From NCBI RefSeq assembly GCF_013359695.1, contig NZ_JABFMU010000048.1, positions 14,282 through 51,468 on the forward strand: DNA of 37,187 bases, read 5' to 3'. The stretch comes from Pseudomonas sp. C2B4. Its GTDB lineage: Bacteria; Pseudomonadota; Gammaproteobacteria; Pseudomonadales; Pseudomonadaceae. Below the pieces are notes generated by a model. That model made no database searches. It was not told the DNA's origin and was given only the letters and a program-made list of their open reading frames with translations. Every line of letters begins with the position of its first letter. Within the stretch, counting starts at the first letter, position 1. Position numbers and translations under genes: made by a program. This document shows, piece after piece, positions 15,341 through 22,639 of the stretch.

Positions 15341-16981
15341 TTACAGCGCCATATCAGTCGCTGCATTCTCTTTCACAGGCTTGGCTTTTTCCGCTTCAGC
15401 AGCAGGAGCCACCTGACCAATCACCGGCGGCGCAGGCAGTTCCAGCACCTTGGCGGTGTAGGCCCACTCCTCGGCCACTTTGGCCGGGTCATTGTTCAGC
15501 TGGGTGCCGTAGCTTGGCACGATCTTGTGCAGCTTCTCTTGCCACTCAGGGGTCGCGACCTTGTCTTTGAACACTTTCTGGATCACGGTCAGCATGATCG
15601 GTGCAGCAGTCGAAGCACCTGGCGATGCACCCAGCAGACCGGCAATCGAACCGTCGGCAGATGCAACGATTTCAGTGCCCAGCTTCAGCACGCCACCGGC
15701 GGCTTCGTCACGCTTGATGATCTGCACGCGCTGGCCCGCTTGCCAAAGGCGCCAGTCTTCGGCCTTGGCGTTCGGGAAGTATTCCTTCAGGGCGTTCAAA
15801 CGGTCTTCGTCAGACAGCATCAGCTGACCGGCAAGGTACTCGACCAGCGGGTATTCCTTGATGCCGACCTTGGTCATTGGCCACACGTTGTGCGTGGTGG
15901 TGGTGGTCAGCAGGTCCAGGTACGAACCTTCTTTCAGGAACTTGGTGCTGAAGGTCGCGAAGGGGCCAAACAGGATCACGCGCTTGCCGTCCAGCACGCG
16001 GGTGTCCAGGTGCGGAACCGACATCGGCGGTGCGCCAACGGAGGCTTTGCCGTAGGCCTTGGCCAGGTGTTGCTCGGCAATGGTCGGGTTTTCGGTCACC
16101 AGGAACGAGCCGCCCACCGGGAAGCCTGCGTATTCCCGCGCTTCAGGAATGCCCGACTTCTGCAGCAGGTGCAGGGCACCGCCGCCGGCGCCGATGAACA
16201 CGAACTTGGCGTCGGTTTCGGTTTTGCTGCCGTCTTTCAGGTTTTTGTAGCTGACGCGCCAGCTGCCGTCTTCGTTCCGGGTGATGTCCTGCACTTCGCT
16301 GGACAGCTTCAAGTCGAATTTCGGCGTGGTTTGCAGGTGAGCCACGAACTGGCGGGTGATTTCGCCGAAGTTCATGTCGGTACCCAGCGGGCTCCAGGTG
16401 GCCGCGATTTTCTGGTTCGGGTCACGCCCTTCCATCATCAGCGGAACCCACTTCTTGATCACGGCCGGGTCTTCGGAGTACTGCATGCCGGCAAACAGCG
16501 GGCTCGCTTGCAGGGCTTCGTAGCGCTTTTTCAGGAACTTGATGTTGTCATCGCCCCACACAAAGCTCATGTGCGGTGTGGCGTTGATGAACGAACGCGG
16601 GTTTTTCAGCACGCCTTGCTGGACCTGCCACGCCCAGAACTGGCGGGAGATCTGGAACGCTTCGTTGATTTCAACGGCTTTCGGGATCGAGACCTTGCCG
16701 TTCTCGTCTTCCGGGGTGTAGTTCAGCTCGGCCAGGGCGGAGTGACCGGTACCGGCGTTGTTCCAGCCGTTGGAGCTTTCCAGGGCGACGCCGTCGAGGC
16801 GCTCGATCATTTGCATCGAGGTGCCGGGTTCCAGCTCATTGAGCCACACACCCAGGGTCGCACTCATGATGCCGCCGCCGATCAGCAGCACATCGACCTT
16901 CTTGGCTTCTTCGGCCTGGGCTGTCGTGATCCCCAACGACAAGGCCAGCCCCAGCAGGGCTGTATTCACTTTCTTAAACAT
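15341..16981 (-). CDS. mqo: Malate:quinone oxidoreductase
   Basis: This FAD-dependent, membrane-associated enzyme oxidises L-malate to oxaloacetate and passes electrons to quinone in the TCA cycle and respiratory chain. It is 546 aa. An N-terminal hydrophobic signal-like stretch (NTALLGLALSLGITTAQA) precedes the FAD-binding motif VDVLLIGGGIMSATLGVWL. Conserved MQO blocks follow: MIERLDGVALESSNGWNNAGTGHSALAELNYTP near the N-terminus and LLGASPGASTAAPIML near the C-terminus. I place the start at the ATG at 16981, since the in-frame GTG at 16990 lies inside its AGGTG ribosome binding site. The C-terminal tail (APAAEAEKAKPVKENAATDMAL) is low complexity. The signal-like N-terminus is seen in several pseudomonad MQOs. 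Confidence 0.95.
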   Translation of the reverse strand: MFKKVNTALLGLALSLGITTAQAEEAKKVDVLLIGGGIMSATLGVWLNELEPGTSMQMIERLDGVALESSNGWNNAGTGHSALAELNYTPEDENGKVSIPKAVEINEAFQISRQFWAWQVQQGVLKNPRSFINATPHMSFVWGDDNIKFLKKRYEALQASPLFAGMQYSEDPAVIKKWVPLMMEGRDPNQKIAATWSPLGTDMNFGEITRQFVAHLQTTPKFDLKLSSEVQDITRNEDGSWRVSYKNLKDGSKTETDAKFVFIGAGGGALHLLQKSGIPEAREYAGFPVGGSFLVTENPTIAEQHLAKAYGKASVGAPPMSVPHLDTRVLDGKRVILFGPFATFSTKFLKEGSYLDLLTTTTTHNVWPMTKVGIKEYPLVEYLAGQLMLSDEDRLNALKEYFPNAKAEDWRLWQAGQRVQIIKRDEAAGGVLKLGTEIVASADGSIAGLLGASPGASTAAPIMLTVIQKVFKDKVATPEWQEKLHKIVPSYGTQLNNDPAKVAEEWAYTAKVLELPAPPVIGQVAPAAEAEKAKPVKENAATDMAL

Positions 16982-17365
16982 CTGTAGCACCTATGATAAA
17001 ACGTCATCCGCCCTTCGATCCTTACTCACGAGCCCCGATTCACGGCATGACAGGCAGGATGCCTCGGGCTCTCGCACATAACTTTCGCAGGGTGGGCACA
17101 CAAGGCCGACTGACTGCATCGACCCCAGTTATATGTCCCTACTGAACTGACTTCTTATCTTTTTTGGCTTCAGCTACTTGAGCGACAGTGATTCTGTTCG
17201 CCCGCCTTTGGGGCAGGAAAACTGAATAGGTCAAACCAAGTTGGGGCGAAGAATATCACGACATGGCAAACCCGCGCGTCTGTTCGCGACCGCATGGTCC
17301 GGCCAGTCGCGCCCGGCCCTCTATACTGAAGCTGGTTTTCCGACAAGAACATGTGAGGAGCCGCC
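16982..17365. promoter_or_regulatory. Divergent promoter region between mqo and ilvD
   Basis: This is a 384-bp gene-free stretch. For ilvD, TATACT at 17322-17327 is a good -10 about 40 bp before the ATG, but no good -35 stands 17 bp upstream, which suggests an activator. GAGGAG at 17354-17359 is the ribosome binding site. For mqo, TATAAC on the minus strand (17128-17133) is a possible -10, giving a leader of about 140 nt. No clear operator was seen. Confidence 0.45.
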
Positions 17366-19048
17366 ATGAGCGACAAAGACGATCTGCGCAAATATTCCTC
17401 CGAAGTAGTCGATGGCGTCGAAGCCGCACCGGCCCGATCCATGCTGCGTGCCGTGGGCTTTACCGATGAAGACTTCACCAAGCCGCAGATCGGCATCGCC
17501 TCCACCTGGGCGATGGTCACGCCCTGCAACATGCACATCGACAAGCTGGCGATCGAAGCCGAAAAAGGCGCGAATGCCGCCGGCGCCAAGGGCGTGATCT
17601 TCAACACCATCACCATTTCCGACGGCATCGCCAACGGCACCGAAGGCATGAAGTATTCGCTGGTGTCGCGGGAGGTGATTGCCGATTCCATCGAGACGGT
17701 GGCCGGTTGCGAAGGCTTTGACGGGCTGGTGACCGTGGGCGGTTGCGACAAGAACATGCCGGGCTGCCTGATCGGCATGGCGCGGCTCAATCGCCCGTCG
17801 ATCTTCGTCTATGGCGGCACCATTCGCCCGGGTGCCGGGCACACCGACATCATTTCCGTGTTCGAGGCCGTGGGCCAGCATGCCCGCGGTGACATCAGCG
17901 AGATCCAGGTCAAGCAGATCGAGGAAGTGGCGATTCCCGGTCCCGGTTCCTGCGGCGGCATGTACACCGCCAACACCATGGCTTCGGCCATCGAGGCGCT
18001 GGGTATGAGCCTGCCCGGTTCCAGTTCCCAGGACGCGGTCGGCAGCGACAAGGCCTCGGACAGTTTCCGCGCCGGGCAACAGGTCATGGAGTTGCTCAAG
18101 CTCGACCTCAAGCCCCGGGACATCATGACCCGCCAGGCCTTCGAAAACGCCATTCGCGTGGTGATCGCCCTCGCCGGCTCCACCAATGCCGTGTTGCACC
18201 TGCTGGCCATGGCCCACGCGGTGGATGTCGAACTGACCCTGGATGACTTCGTCGAACTGGGCAAGGTTTCCCCGGTGGTGGCCGACCTGCGTCCCAGCGG
18301 CAAATACATGATGAGCGAGCTGGTGGCCATTGGCGGCATCCAGCCGTTGATGAAGCGCATGCTCGCGGCGGGCATGCTGCACGGTGATGTGATGACCGTG
18401 ACCGGCAAGACCCTGGCGCAAAACCTCGAAAACGTGCCCGACTACCCCGCCGGCCAGGACGTGATCCTGCCTTTTGACCAGCCGATCAAAAAGGATTCGC
18501 ACCTGGTGATTCTGCGCGGCAACCTTTCGCCCACCGGCGCGGTGGCCAAGATCACCGGCAAGGAAGGTCTGCGCTTTGAAGGCACGGCGCGGGTCTACCA
18601 CGGCGAAGAAGGCGCGCTGGCCGGCATCCTCAACGGTGAAGTGCAGGCCGGCGATGTCATCGTGATCCGTTACGAAGGGCCCAAGGGCGGGCCGGGCATG
18701 CGTGAAATGCTCTCCCCCACTTCGGCGGTGATGGGCAAGGGGTTGGGCAAGGATGTTGCACTGATCACCGACGGCCGTTTTTCCGGCGGTTCACATGGTT
18801 TCGTAGTGGGGCATATCACGCCCGAAGCCTTTGAAGGCGGGCCGATTGCGCTGATCAAAGACGGCGACAGGATCACCATCGATGCCGAAACCCGCCAGAT
18901 TACGGTGGATGTGTCCGATGCTGAACTGGCCAGGCGCAAAGCGTCCTGGGTGCGGCCGCAATCGAAGTACAAGCGTGGGGTGTTAGCCAAGTATGCGAAG
19001 ACAGTGTCGAGTGCTTCGGAGGGGGCTGTGACCGATAAGTACCTCTAG
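17366..19048 (+). CDS. ilvD: Dihydroxy-acid dehydratase (short type)
   Basis: The enzyme removes water from 2,3-dihydroxy-3-methylbutanoate and -pentanoate to give the 2-oxo acids of valine and isoleucine synthesis. It is 560 aa, of the shorter class found in plants and mycobacteria that carries a [2Fe-2S] cluster, rather than the roughly 613-aa E. coli type. Likely cluster cysteines are Cys54 (WAMVTPCN), Cys127 (TVGGCDKNMPGC) and Cys196 (GPGSCGGMYTANT). The C-terminal barrel carries DGRFSGGSHGFVVGHITPEA. Sugar-acid dehydratases share the fold, but GGCDKNMPGC favours true IlvD. It is monocistronic with a strong ribosome binding site; a REP doublet follows. Many pseudomonads hold a second, longer ilvD elsewhere, so this may be a paralogue. 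Confidence 0.92.
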   Translation: MSDKDDLRKYSSEVVDGVEAAPARSMLRAVGFTDEDFTKPQIGIASTWAMVTPCNMHIDKLAIEAEKGANAAGAKGVIFNTITISDGIANGTEGMKYSLVSREVIADSIETVAGCEGFDGLVTVGGCDKNMPGCLIGMARLNRPSIFVYGGTIRPGAGHTDIISVFEAVGQHARGDISEIQVKQIEEVAIPGPGSCGGMYTANTMASAIEALGMSLPGSSSQDAVGSDKASDSFRAGQQVMELLKLDLKPRDIMTRQAFENAIRVVIALAGSTNAVLHLLAMAHAVDVELTLDDFVELGKVSPVVADLRPSGKYMMSELVAIGGIQPLMKRMLAAGMLHGDVMTVTGKTLAQNLENVPDYPAGQDVILPFDQPIKKDSHLVILRGNLSPTGAVAKITGKEGLRFEGTARVYHGEEGALAGILNGEVQAGDVIVIRYEGPKGGPGMREMLSPTSAVMGKGLGKDVALITDGRFSGGSHGFVVGHITPEAFEGGPIALIKDGDRITIDAETRQITVDVSDAELARRKASWVRPQSKYKRGVLAKYAKTVSSASEGAVTDKYL

Positions 19049-19072
19049 TCTGGCGTTGCCTGAGCGATTGCT

Positions 19073-19137
19073 TTCGCGAGCAGGCTCGCTCCCACAGGGG
19101 AATGCATTCCAACTGTGGGAGCGAGCCTGCTCGCGAA
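19073..19137. repeat. Perfect REP doublet
   Basis: Two exact 25-bp inverted copies (19073-19097 and 19113-19137) are built on TTCGCGAGCAGGCTCGCTCC. They are separated by only 15 bp and would form a long hairpin between the convergent ilvD and chemotaxis genes, where it can act as a transcription end. Confidence 0.92.
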
Positions 19138-19173
19138 GAGGCCCTCAAAGCCTGCACACAATGAAGGGATGTA

Positions 19174-20787
19174 TCAGAGCCTGAAGCGATCCACCGACTG
19201 CGAAAGCTTGCCCGCCAATGAAGACAACTCATCGGTGGTCGAAGCCGTCTGCCCAATCACCTTGCTGTTGCCTTCGGACATCCCTGCAATCATCTCCACC
19301 TGATGGGCGATTTCATTGCTGGCCAGGCTCTGCTCACCAATGGTGCGGCTGATGTCATTGACCAGTTGCGTCGTGCTGAGGGTGGCGTCGAGGATTTCGC
19401 GGATGGCGCGTTCGACGTCGGCAGTCACGGCCATGCCCTTGTCGACCTGCGACACGCCCTCTTCCATGCTGATGACGGCTTCGCGGGTGCTCTGCTGGAT
19501 GCGCGAGACCATGGCGGCGATTTCCTGGGTGGAGGCGCTGGTGCGTCCGGCCAGGCTGCGCACTTCGTCGGCCACCACGGCAAATCCGCGCCCTTGTTCA
19601 CCGGCGCGGGCGGCTTCGATGGCGGCGTTCAATGCCAACAGGTTGGTCTGGTCGGCGATGCCCTTGATCACCTGGATGATGCTGAAAATCCCTTCGGATT
19701 CCTTGTCCAGCGTGCGGATCACCTGGGCCGACTGCTGCGCCGAACGGGCGATGCCGTCCATGTCGTTGACCACCTGATGGATCACCCGCCCACCATCCTT
19801 GGCCAAGGCCTCGGCCTGGTTGGCCATGTTCAGCGCCCGCTCGGCATGCCGGGTGATTTCCTCGATGCTCGCGGTCATTTCGCTGGCGGCGGCGGCCATG
19901 GTGCTGGCCGCGACGCTTTGCTGCTGGCTGCTGCCGGCCACCTCGTGGCAACCGTTGCTCAGCAATTCGCTCATGCCGCTGACGCCATGGGCGTTGCTGC
20001 GCACCACTTCGATCATGCCGCGCAAATCCCGCTGCATGGTGGCCAGGCTGCGGATCAACCGGCTGGCTTCGTCCTGACGACCGGTTTCGACAATCGGCTC
20101 GCTCAGGTTGCCATGGGCGATGCTGTCGGCGATGCGGCTGGCGGTCTGCAGCGGCCCCATGATGCTCACAATGGCCGAGCGGCCGAGCGCGAGCAGCAGC
20201 AACAGGCTGGCGATGAGCACCGCACCGACGGTGAAGTTGGCATTGCTGATGGCCTGCGCCGTGCCTTGGCTGGTCTGTTGCGTGTTGCTTTCAATCAACT
20301 CGCTGAGGGCGGCCATCTGGTCTTCCAGCTGGCTGAACGCATGGTTGAAGGAACTCAATTCCTTTTGCGCCGCTTCGGGACTCTCCAGGGCCAGACCGAC
20401 AATGCGTTCGGCGGCACTGATGTAGGTATCAAGGCTGGGTTTGATCTGGTTCAACGCGGTTTTCAGGGTGTCGTTGACCGGCAACTTGAGATTGTCGCCG
20501 AGCATCTGCCGAAAGTGCGCGGTGTGTTCTTCGATGGAGCTGCGCACCTCGGCTTGGCTGCTGGTGCTTTTGCCCAGCCCCACCAGCATCGCCGACAGCA
20601 CATCGGCGCGCAGTGCGTCGTGCATCATGTCGGCTTCGAGGTGATTGCGCAGCGCGGCCATGCCGACATCATTGTCTTGCACCGCGCGCGCCATCTGGCC
20701 ATTTCCCAGGTAACTCACCAGCCCCATGATCAAGGCGGTCAGCACGCCTGTCCCGATCAGCAACAGTAAACGCAGTTTTATGGACAC
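19174..20787 (-). CDS. Methyl-accepting chemotaxis protein
   Basis: This 537-aa inner-membrane chemoreceptor has TM1 at about residues 6-28, a periplasmic helical domain of about 155 residues (four-helix-bundle type), TM2 at about 186-207, then HAMP (about 207-260) and a long cytoplasmic signalling hairpin. The tip contains the near-invariant NLLALNAAIEAARAGEQGRG then FAVVADEVRSLAGRT, which contacts CheA and CheW. The protein ends at DRFRL, with no CheR-binding pentapeptide. The start is GTG (20787) preceded by AGAGGA. The ligand cannot be predicted from the sensor domain. It is a single gene, convergent with ilvD, and far from other chemotaxis genes in this window. Confidence 0.95.
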   Translation of the reverse strand: MSIKLRLLLLIGTGVLTALIMGLVSYLGNGQMARAVQDNDVGMAALRNHLEADMMHDALRADVLSAMLVGLGKSTSSQAEVRSSIEEHTAHFRQMLGDNLKLPVNDTLKTALNQIKPSLDTYISAAERIVGLALESPEAAQKELSSFNHAFSQLEDQMAALSELIESNTQQTSQGTAQAISNANFTVGAVLIASLLLLLALGRSAIVSIMGPLQTASRIADSIAHGNLSEPIVETGRQDEASRLIRSLATMQRDLRGMIEVVRSNAHGVSGMSELLSNGCHEVAGSSQQQSVAASTMAAAASEMTASIEEITRHAERALNMANQAEALAKDGGRVIHQVVNDMDGIARSAQQSAQVIRTLDKESEGIFSIIQVIKGIADQTNLLALNAAIEAARAGEQGRGFAVVADEVRSLAGRTSASTQEIAAMVSRIQQSTREAVISMEEGVSQVDKGMAVTADVERAIREILDATLSTTQLVNDISRTIGEQSLASNEIAHQVEMIAGMSEGNSKVIGQTASTTDELSSLAGKLSQSVDRFRL

Positions 20788-20987
20788 TCTGTGGTTCCTC
20801 TTTTCGCACGTTTGTCGGTGGGTGGCTTCACCATCCGAAGAAGGCCCATTGCCGAAATGGTTATCGGCTGGCCCGGGCGGTAATTAAAACCCTGCACCCG
20901 GAAAACACGATTTTAGCGACGTGCGGTCGATGTCGGCCTTAATCCATCCCCTATGTTTCGCCTTCCTTTTCCGAGGAAATTTGCTAT

Positions 20988-21000
20988 GTTGTACGACAAC
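20988..21000. promoter_or_regulatory. FadR-type palindromic operator before the NTF2-like gene
   Basis: GTTGTACGACAAC is a perfect palindrome of 5-bp arms around ACG. It fits the T-x-GT-N3-AC-x-A pattern bound by GntR/FadR-subfamily regulators. It overlaps a possible -10 (TATGTT, 20985-20990) and lies 22 bp before the ATG at 21023, so a bound protein would block transcription. No such regulator is encoded in the window. Confidence 0.5.
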
Positions 21001-21022
21001 TTACAACAACAAGGAAACACCC

Positions 21023-21454
21023 ATGAAAAAAGTCAAAGTGCTGATTGGATTTCTCTGCCTGTTCAGCGGCTACGTCGCAGCCGCCGCCCCTTCGAGTGAC
21101 AAGGACGTCGCCCAGGCCGTCGACCACCTGACCGACGCCATGCTGCACAAGAACATCGCGCAACTTCAGGCCCTGACCGCCGAGAACCTGACCTACGGGC
21201 ATTCCAGCGGCAAAATCCAGGGCAAGAAAGATTTCATCGCCGACATCGAAACCGGCAAAAGCGCGTTCAAGACCCTGGAAATGCAAAACCAGACTATCAG
21301 CGTAACCGGTGATGTCGCACTGGTCCGCCACCACTTTTCCGGCCAGGCCATCAAGGGCAGCGAAGTGGTGCCGACTGAAATCGAGAACTTCCAGGTCTGG
21401 CAGAAACAGGATGGGAAATGGCTACTGGTAGGACGACAGGCGTTTAAATTCTGA
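21023..21454 (+). CDS. NTF2-like (SnoaL/DUF4440-type) exported protein
   Basis: This 143-aa protein has a signal peptide (MKKVKVLIGFLCLFSGYVAA, cleavage after about residue 21-22) and one small alpha/beta NTF2-like domain. The domain shows AVDHLTDAMLHKNIAQLQALTAENLTYGHSSGKIQGKKDFIADI, then the strands VTGDVALVRHHFSG and IENFQVWQKQDGKWLLVGRQAF. The fold houses both enzymes and binding proteins; here it would be periplasmic and its ligand is unknown. The open frame runs up to 20921, but the ATG at 21023 with AAGGAA upstream gives a proper signal peptide. Its promoter carries a FadR-type palindrome, so it may be induced by an organic acid. Confidence 0.88.
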   Translation: MKKVKVLIGFLCLFSGYVAAAAPSSDKDVAQAVDHLTDAMLHKNIAQLQALTAENLTYGHSSGKIQGKKDFIADIETGKSAFKTLEMQNQTISVTGDVALVRHHFSGQAIKGSEVVPTEIENFQVWQKQDGKWLLVGRQAFKF

Positions 21455-21775
21455 TGCTGGAGTAACCCAAAAAAGTTGTAAACGGATTACCGGGAAAGGC
21501 ACTTTTGATGTTCATGACAATGAACTGGCGATCCCGGTAACCGTACTCAGTCCGCTGGATATTCTTTGTTCGATTTTTTGTCCCCTCCCCCGGCCCCAAT
21601 ACAGGGGCCAGCCAATCCGATCCGGAGCATCTGCCTAACCGGATACGTCAGATATTTCAGAGGCTGTCGTAGGAGCGATCCCAAACGTTTCCGGGGCCTC
21701 CAAACAGTTTTGGATGACGGGAACACCCCCTGTTGATACTTCGTTTAACGAGGTCAATCGGCAGGAGTAGTAAGA
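21455..21775. other. Gene-free stretch with nested inverted repeat
   Basis: In these 321 bp I see no gene. At 21482-21495 and 21532-21544 are near-perfect arms (ACGG, a one-base bulge, TTACCGGGA against TCCCGGTAACCGT). Nested inside is a second inverted repeat, GTTCAT-GACA-ATGAAC (21510-21525). It could end the NTF2-like gene's transcript (no T-run) or be a structured RNA. AGGAG at about 21763-21767 is the ribosome binding site for the GTG at 21776. Confidence 0.45.
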
Positions 21776-22627
21776 GTGACGGCACGCCAGGAACGCGAAC
21801 AGCCAGTTTTCGATCACCCCTCATTTTCGCTGCTCAGGTACGGGCAACGGGCTCGCACACTGGCAATCAGCCTGTTGGCGCTCGCCACCGGCGGTTGCGT
21901 GTTTGCCCCGGCAGAAACCTTCACCTTGCAGGCCGACGTGCCAGCGGATTTCCGGGTCAAGGCCGACGCCTTTTATGTGCCGGCCACCGGCGAAACCTGC
22001 GAGGCCCCACCGCGCCAGCGCGGAAAAGTGGCACCCAATCGCAAGTTCTTCACCAGTGAATACCAGAACGTTGCGCGCACGGCGGAGTTTCAGATTCCGC
22101 TGACGACGCGTGCGGGTGGCTGCCCGCTGGTGTTGAGAAGTTTGAAATTGAACCTGGATGCGAAGTGGGGAACGCATTGGTCCGAAATAGGCGGGGACTA
22201 TGCCAGCCTGACTTTTCGCGATGTGCTTGGGATGAATTCTCCCGCGTTTCCTGGCGCGGGTGTCCAGGAGTTTCAAGGGCAGTGTCAGTGGTTGTTTCGC
22301 ACTTTAGGACCCAAACGCAGCATCCGAAAAATCCTGCATTGCCGAGCTAGTGACGAGGACGGACAAATGCTGAATCGCATGGCCGGCGGGGTGCTGCAGC
22401 GCGATCAGTTACCGGGCCGGACGGTGAGGATGGTGTTCAGGATGGCAAAGGAAGAAGAGCCCTACATGGGCGACACCTGGATTCGTTTTCCGCAAGGCTG
22501 GAAGCGTTGTTTAGGTAAAAGTCTTGAAGACCAGTACGCCTTCTGCTTGGGAAATACCGTTGATTTCAAGTCTTTCATCATGCCTGACGGTCGTGAATGC
22601 ACTGTCTATCCCAACTGTACTGAATAA
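21776..22627 (+). CDS. Lipoprotein, probable immunity partner of the downstream lipase
   Basis: This 283-aa protein starts with GTG (AGGAG upstream). About 25 polar residues precede a hydrophobic stretch (TLAISLLALATGGC) ending in a lipobox-like cysteine (ATGGC, position -3 atypical), so export to the periplasm as a lipoprotein is likely. The mature part holds eight or more cysteines (GETCEAPPR, GGCPLVL, GQCQWLF, LHCRA, KRCLG, AFCLG, ECTVYPNC), suggesting a disulfide-rich fold. It ends 12 bp before the lipase gene, so they form one operon. Periplasmic lipoproteins encoded next to T6SS lipases usually protect the producer. The immunity role is inferred from arrangement and from my memory of similar pairs in pseudomonads. 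Confidence 0.65.
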   Translation: MTARQEREQPVFDHPSFSLLRYGQRARTLAISLLALATGGCVFAPAETFTLQADVPADFRVKADAFYVPATGETCEAPPRQRGKVAPNRKFFTSEYQNVARTAEFQIPLTTRAGGCPLVLRSLKLNLDAKWGTHWSEIGGDYASLTFRDVLGMNSPAFPGAGVQEFQGQCQWLFRTLGPKRSIRKILHCRASDEDGQMLNRMAGGVLQRDQLPGRTVRMVFRMAKEEEPYMGDTWIRFPQGWKRCLGKSLEDQYAFCLGNTVDFKSFIMPDGRECTVYPNCTE

Positions 22628-22639
22628 AGGAGCAACACC

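Noticed and set aside
15239..16987. 582-aa plus-strand open frame antisense to mqo
   Set aside because: His/Arg/Val/Gly-rich shadow frame of a high-GC gene; mqo on the other strand has full family motifs.
17321..18601. 426-aa minus-strand frame antisense to ilvD
   Set aside because: His/Gly/Val-rich antisense frame; no start signal and no family.
19303..20769. 488-aa plus-strand frame antisense to the chemotaxis receptor
   Set aside because: Ala/Gly/His-rich antisense frame; the receptor has the invariant signalling tip.
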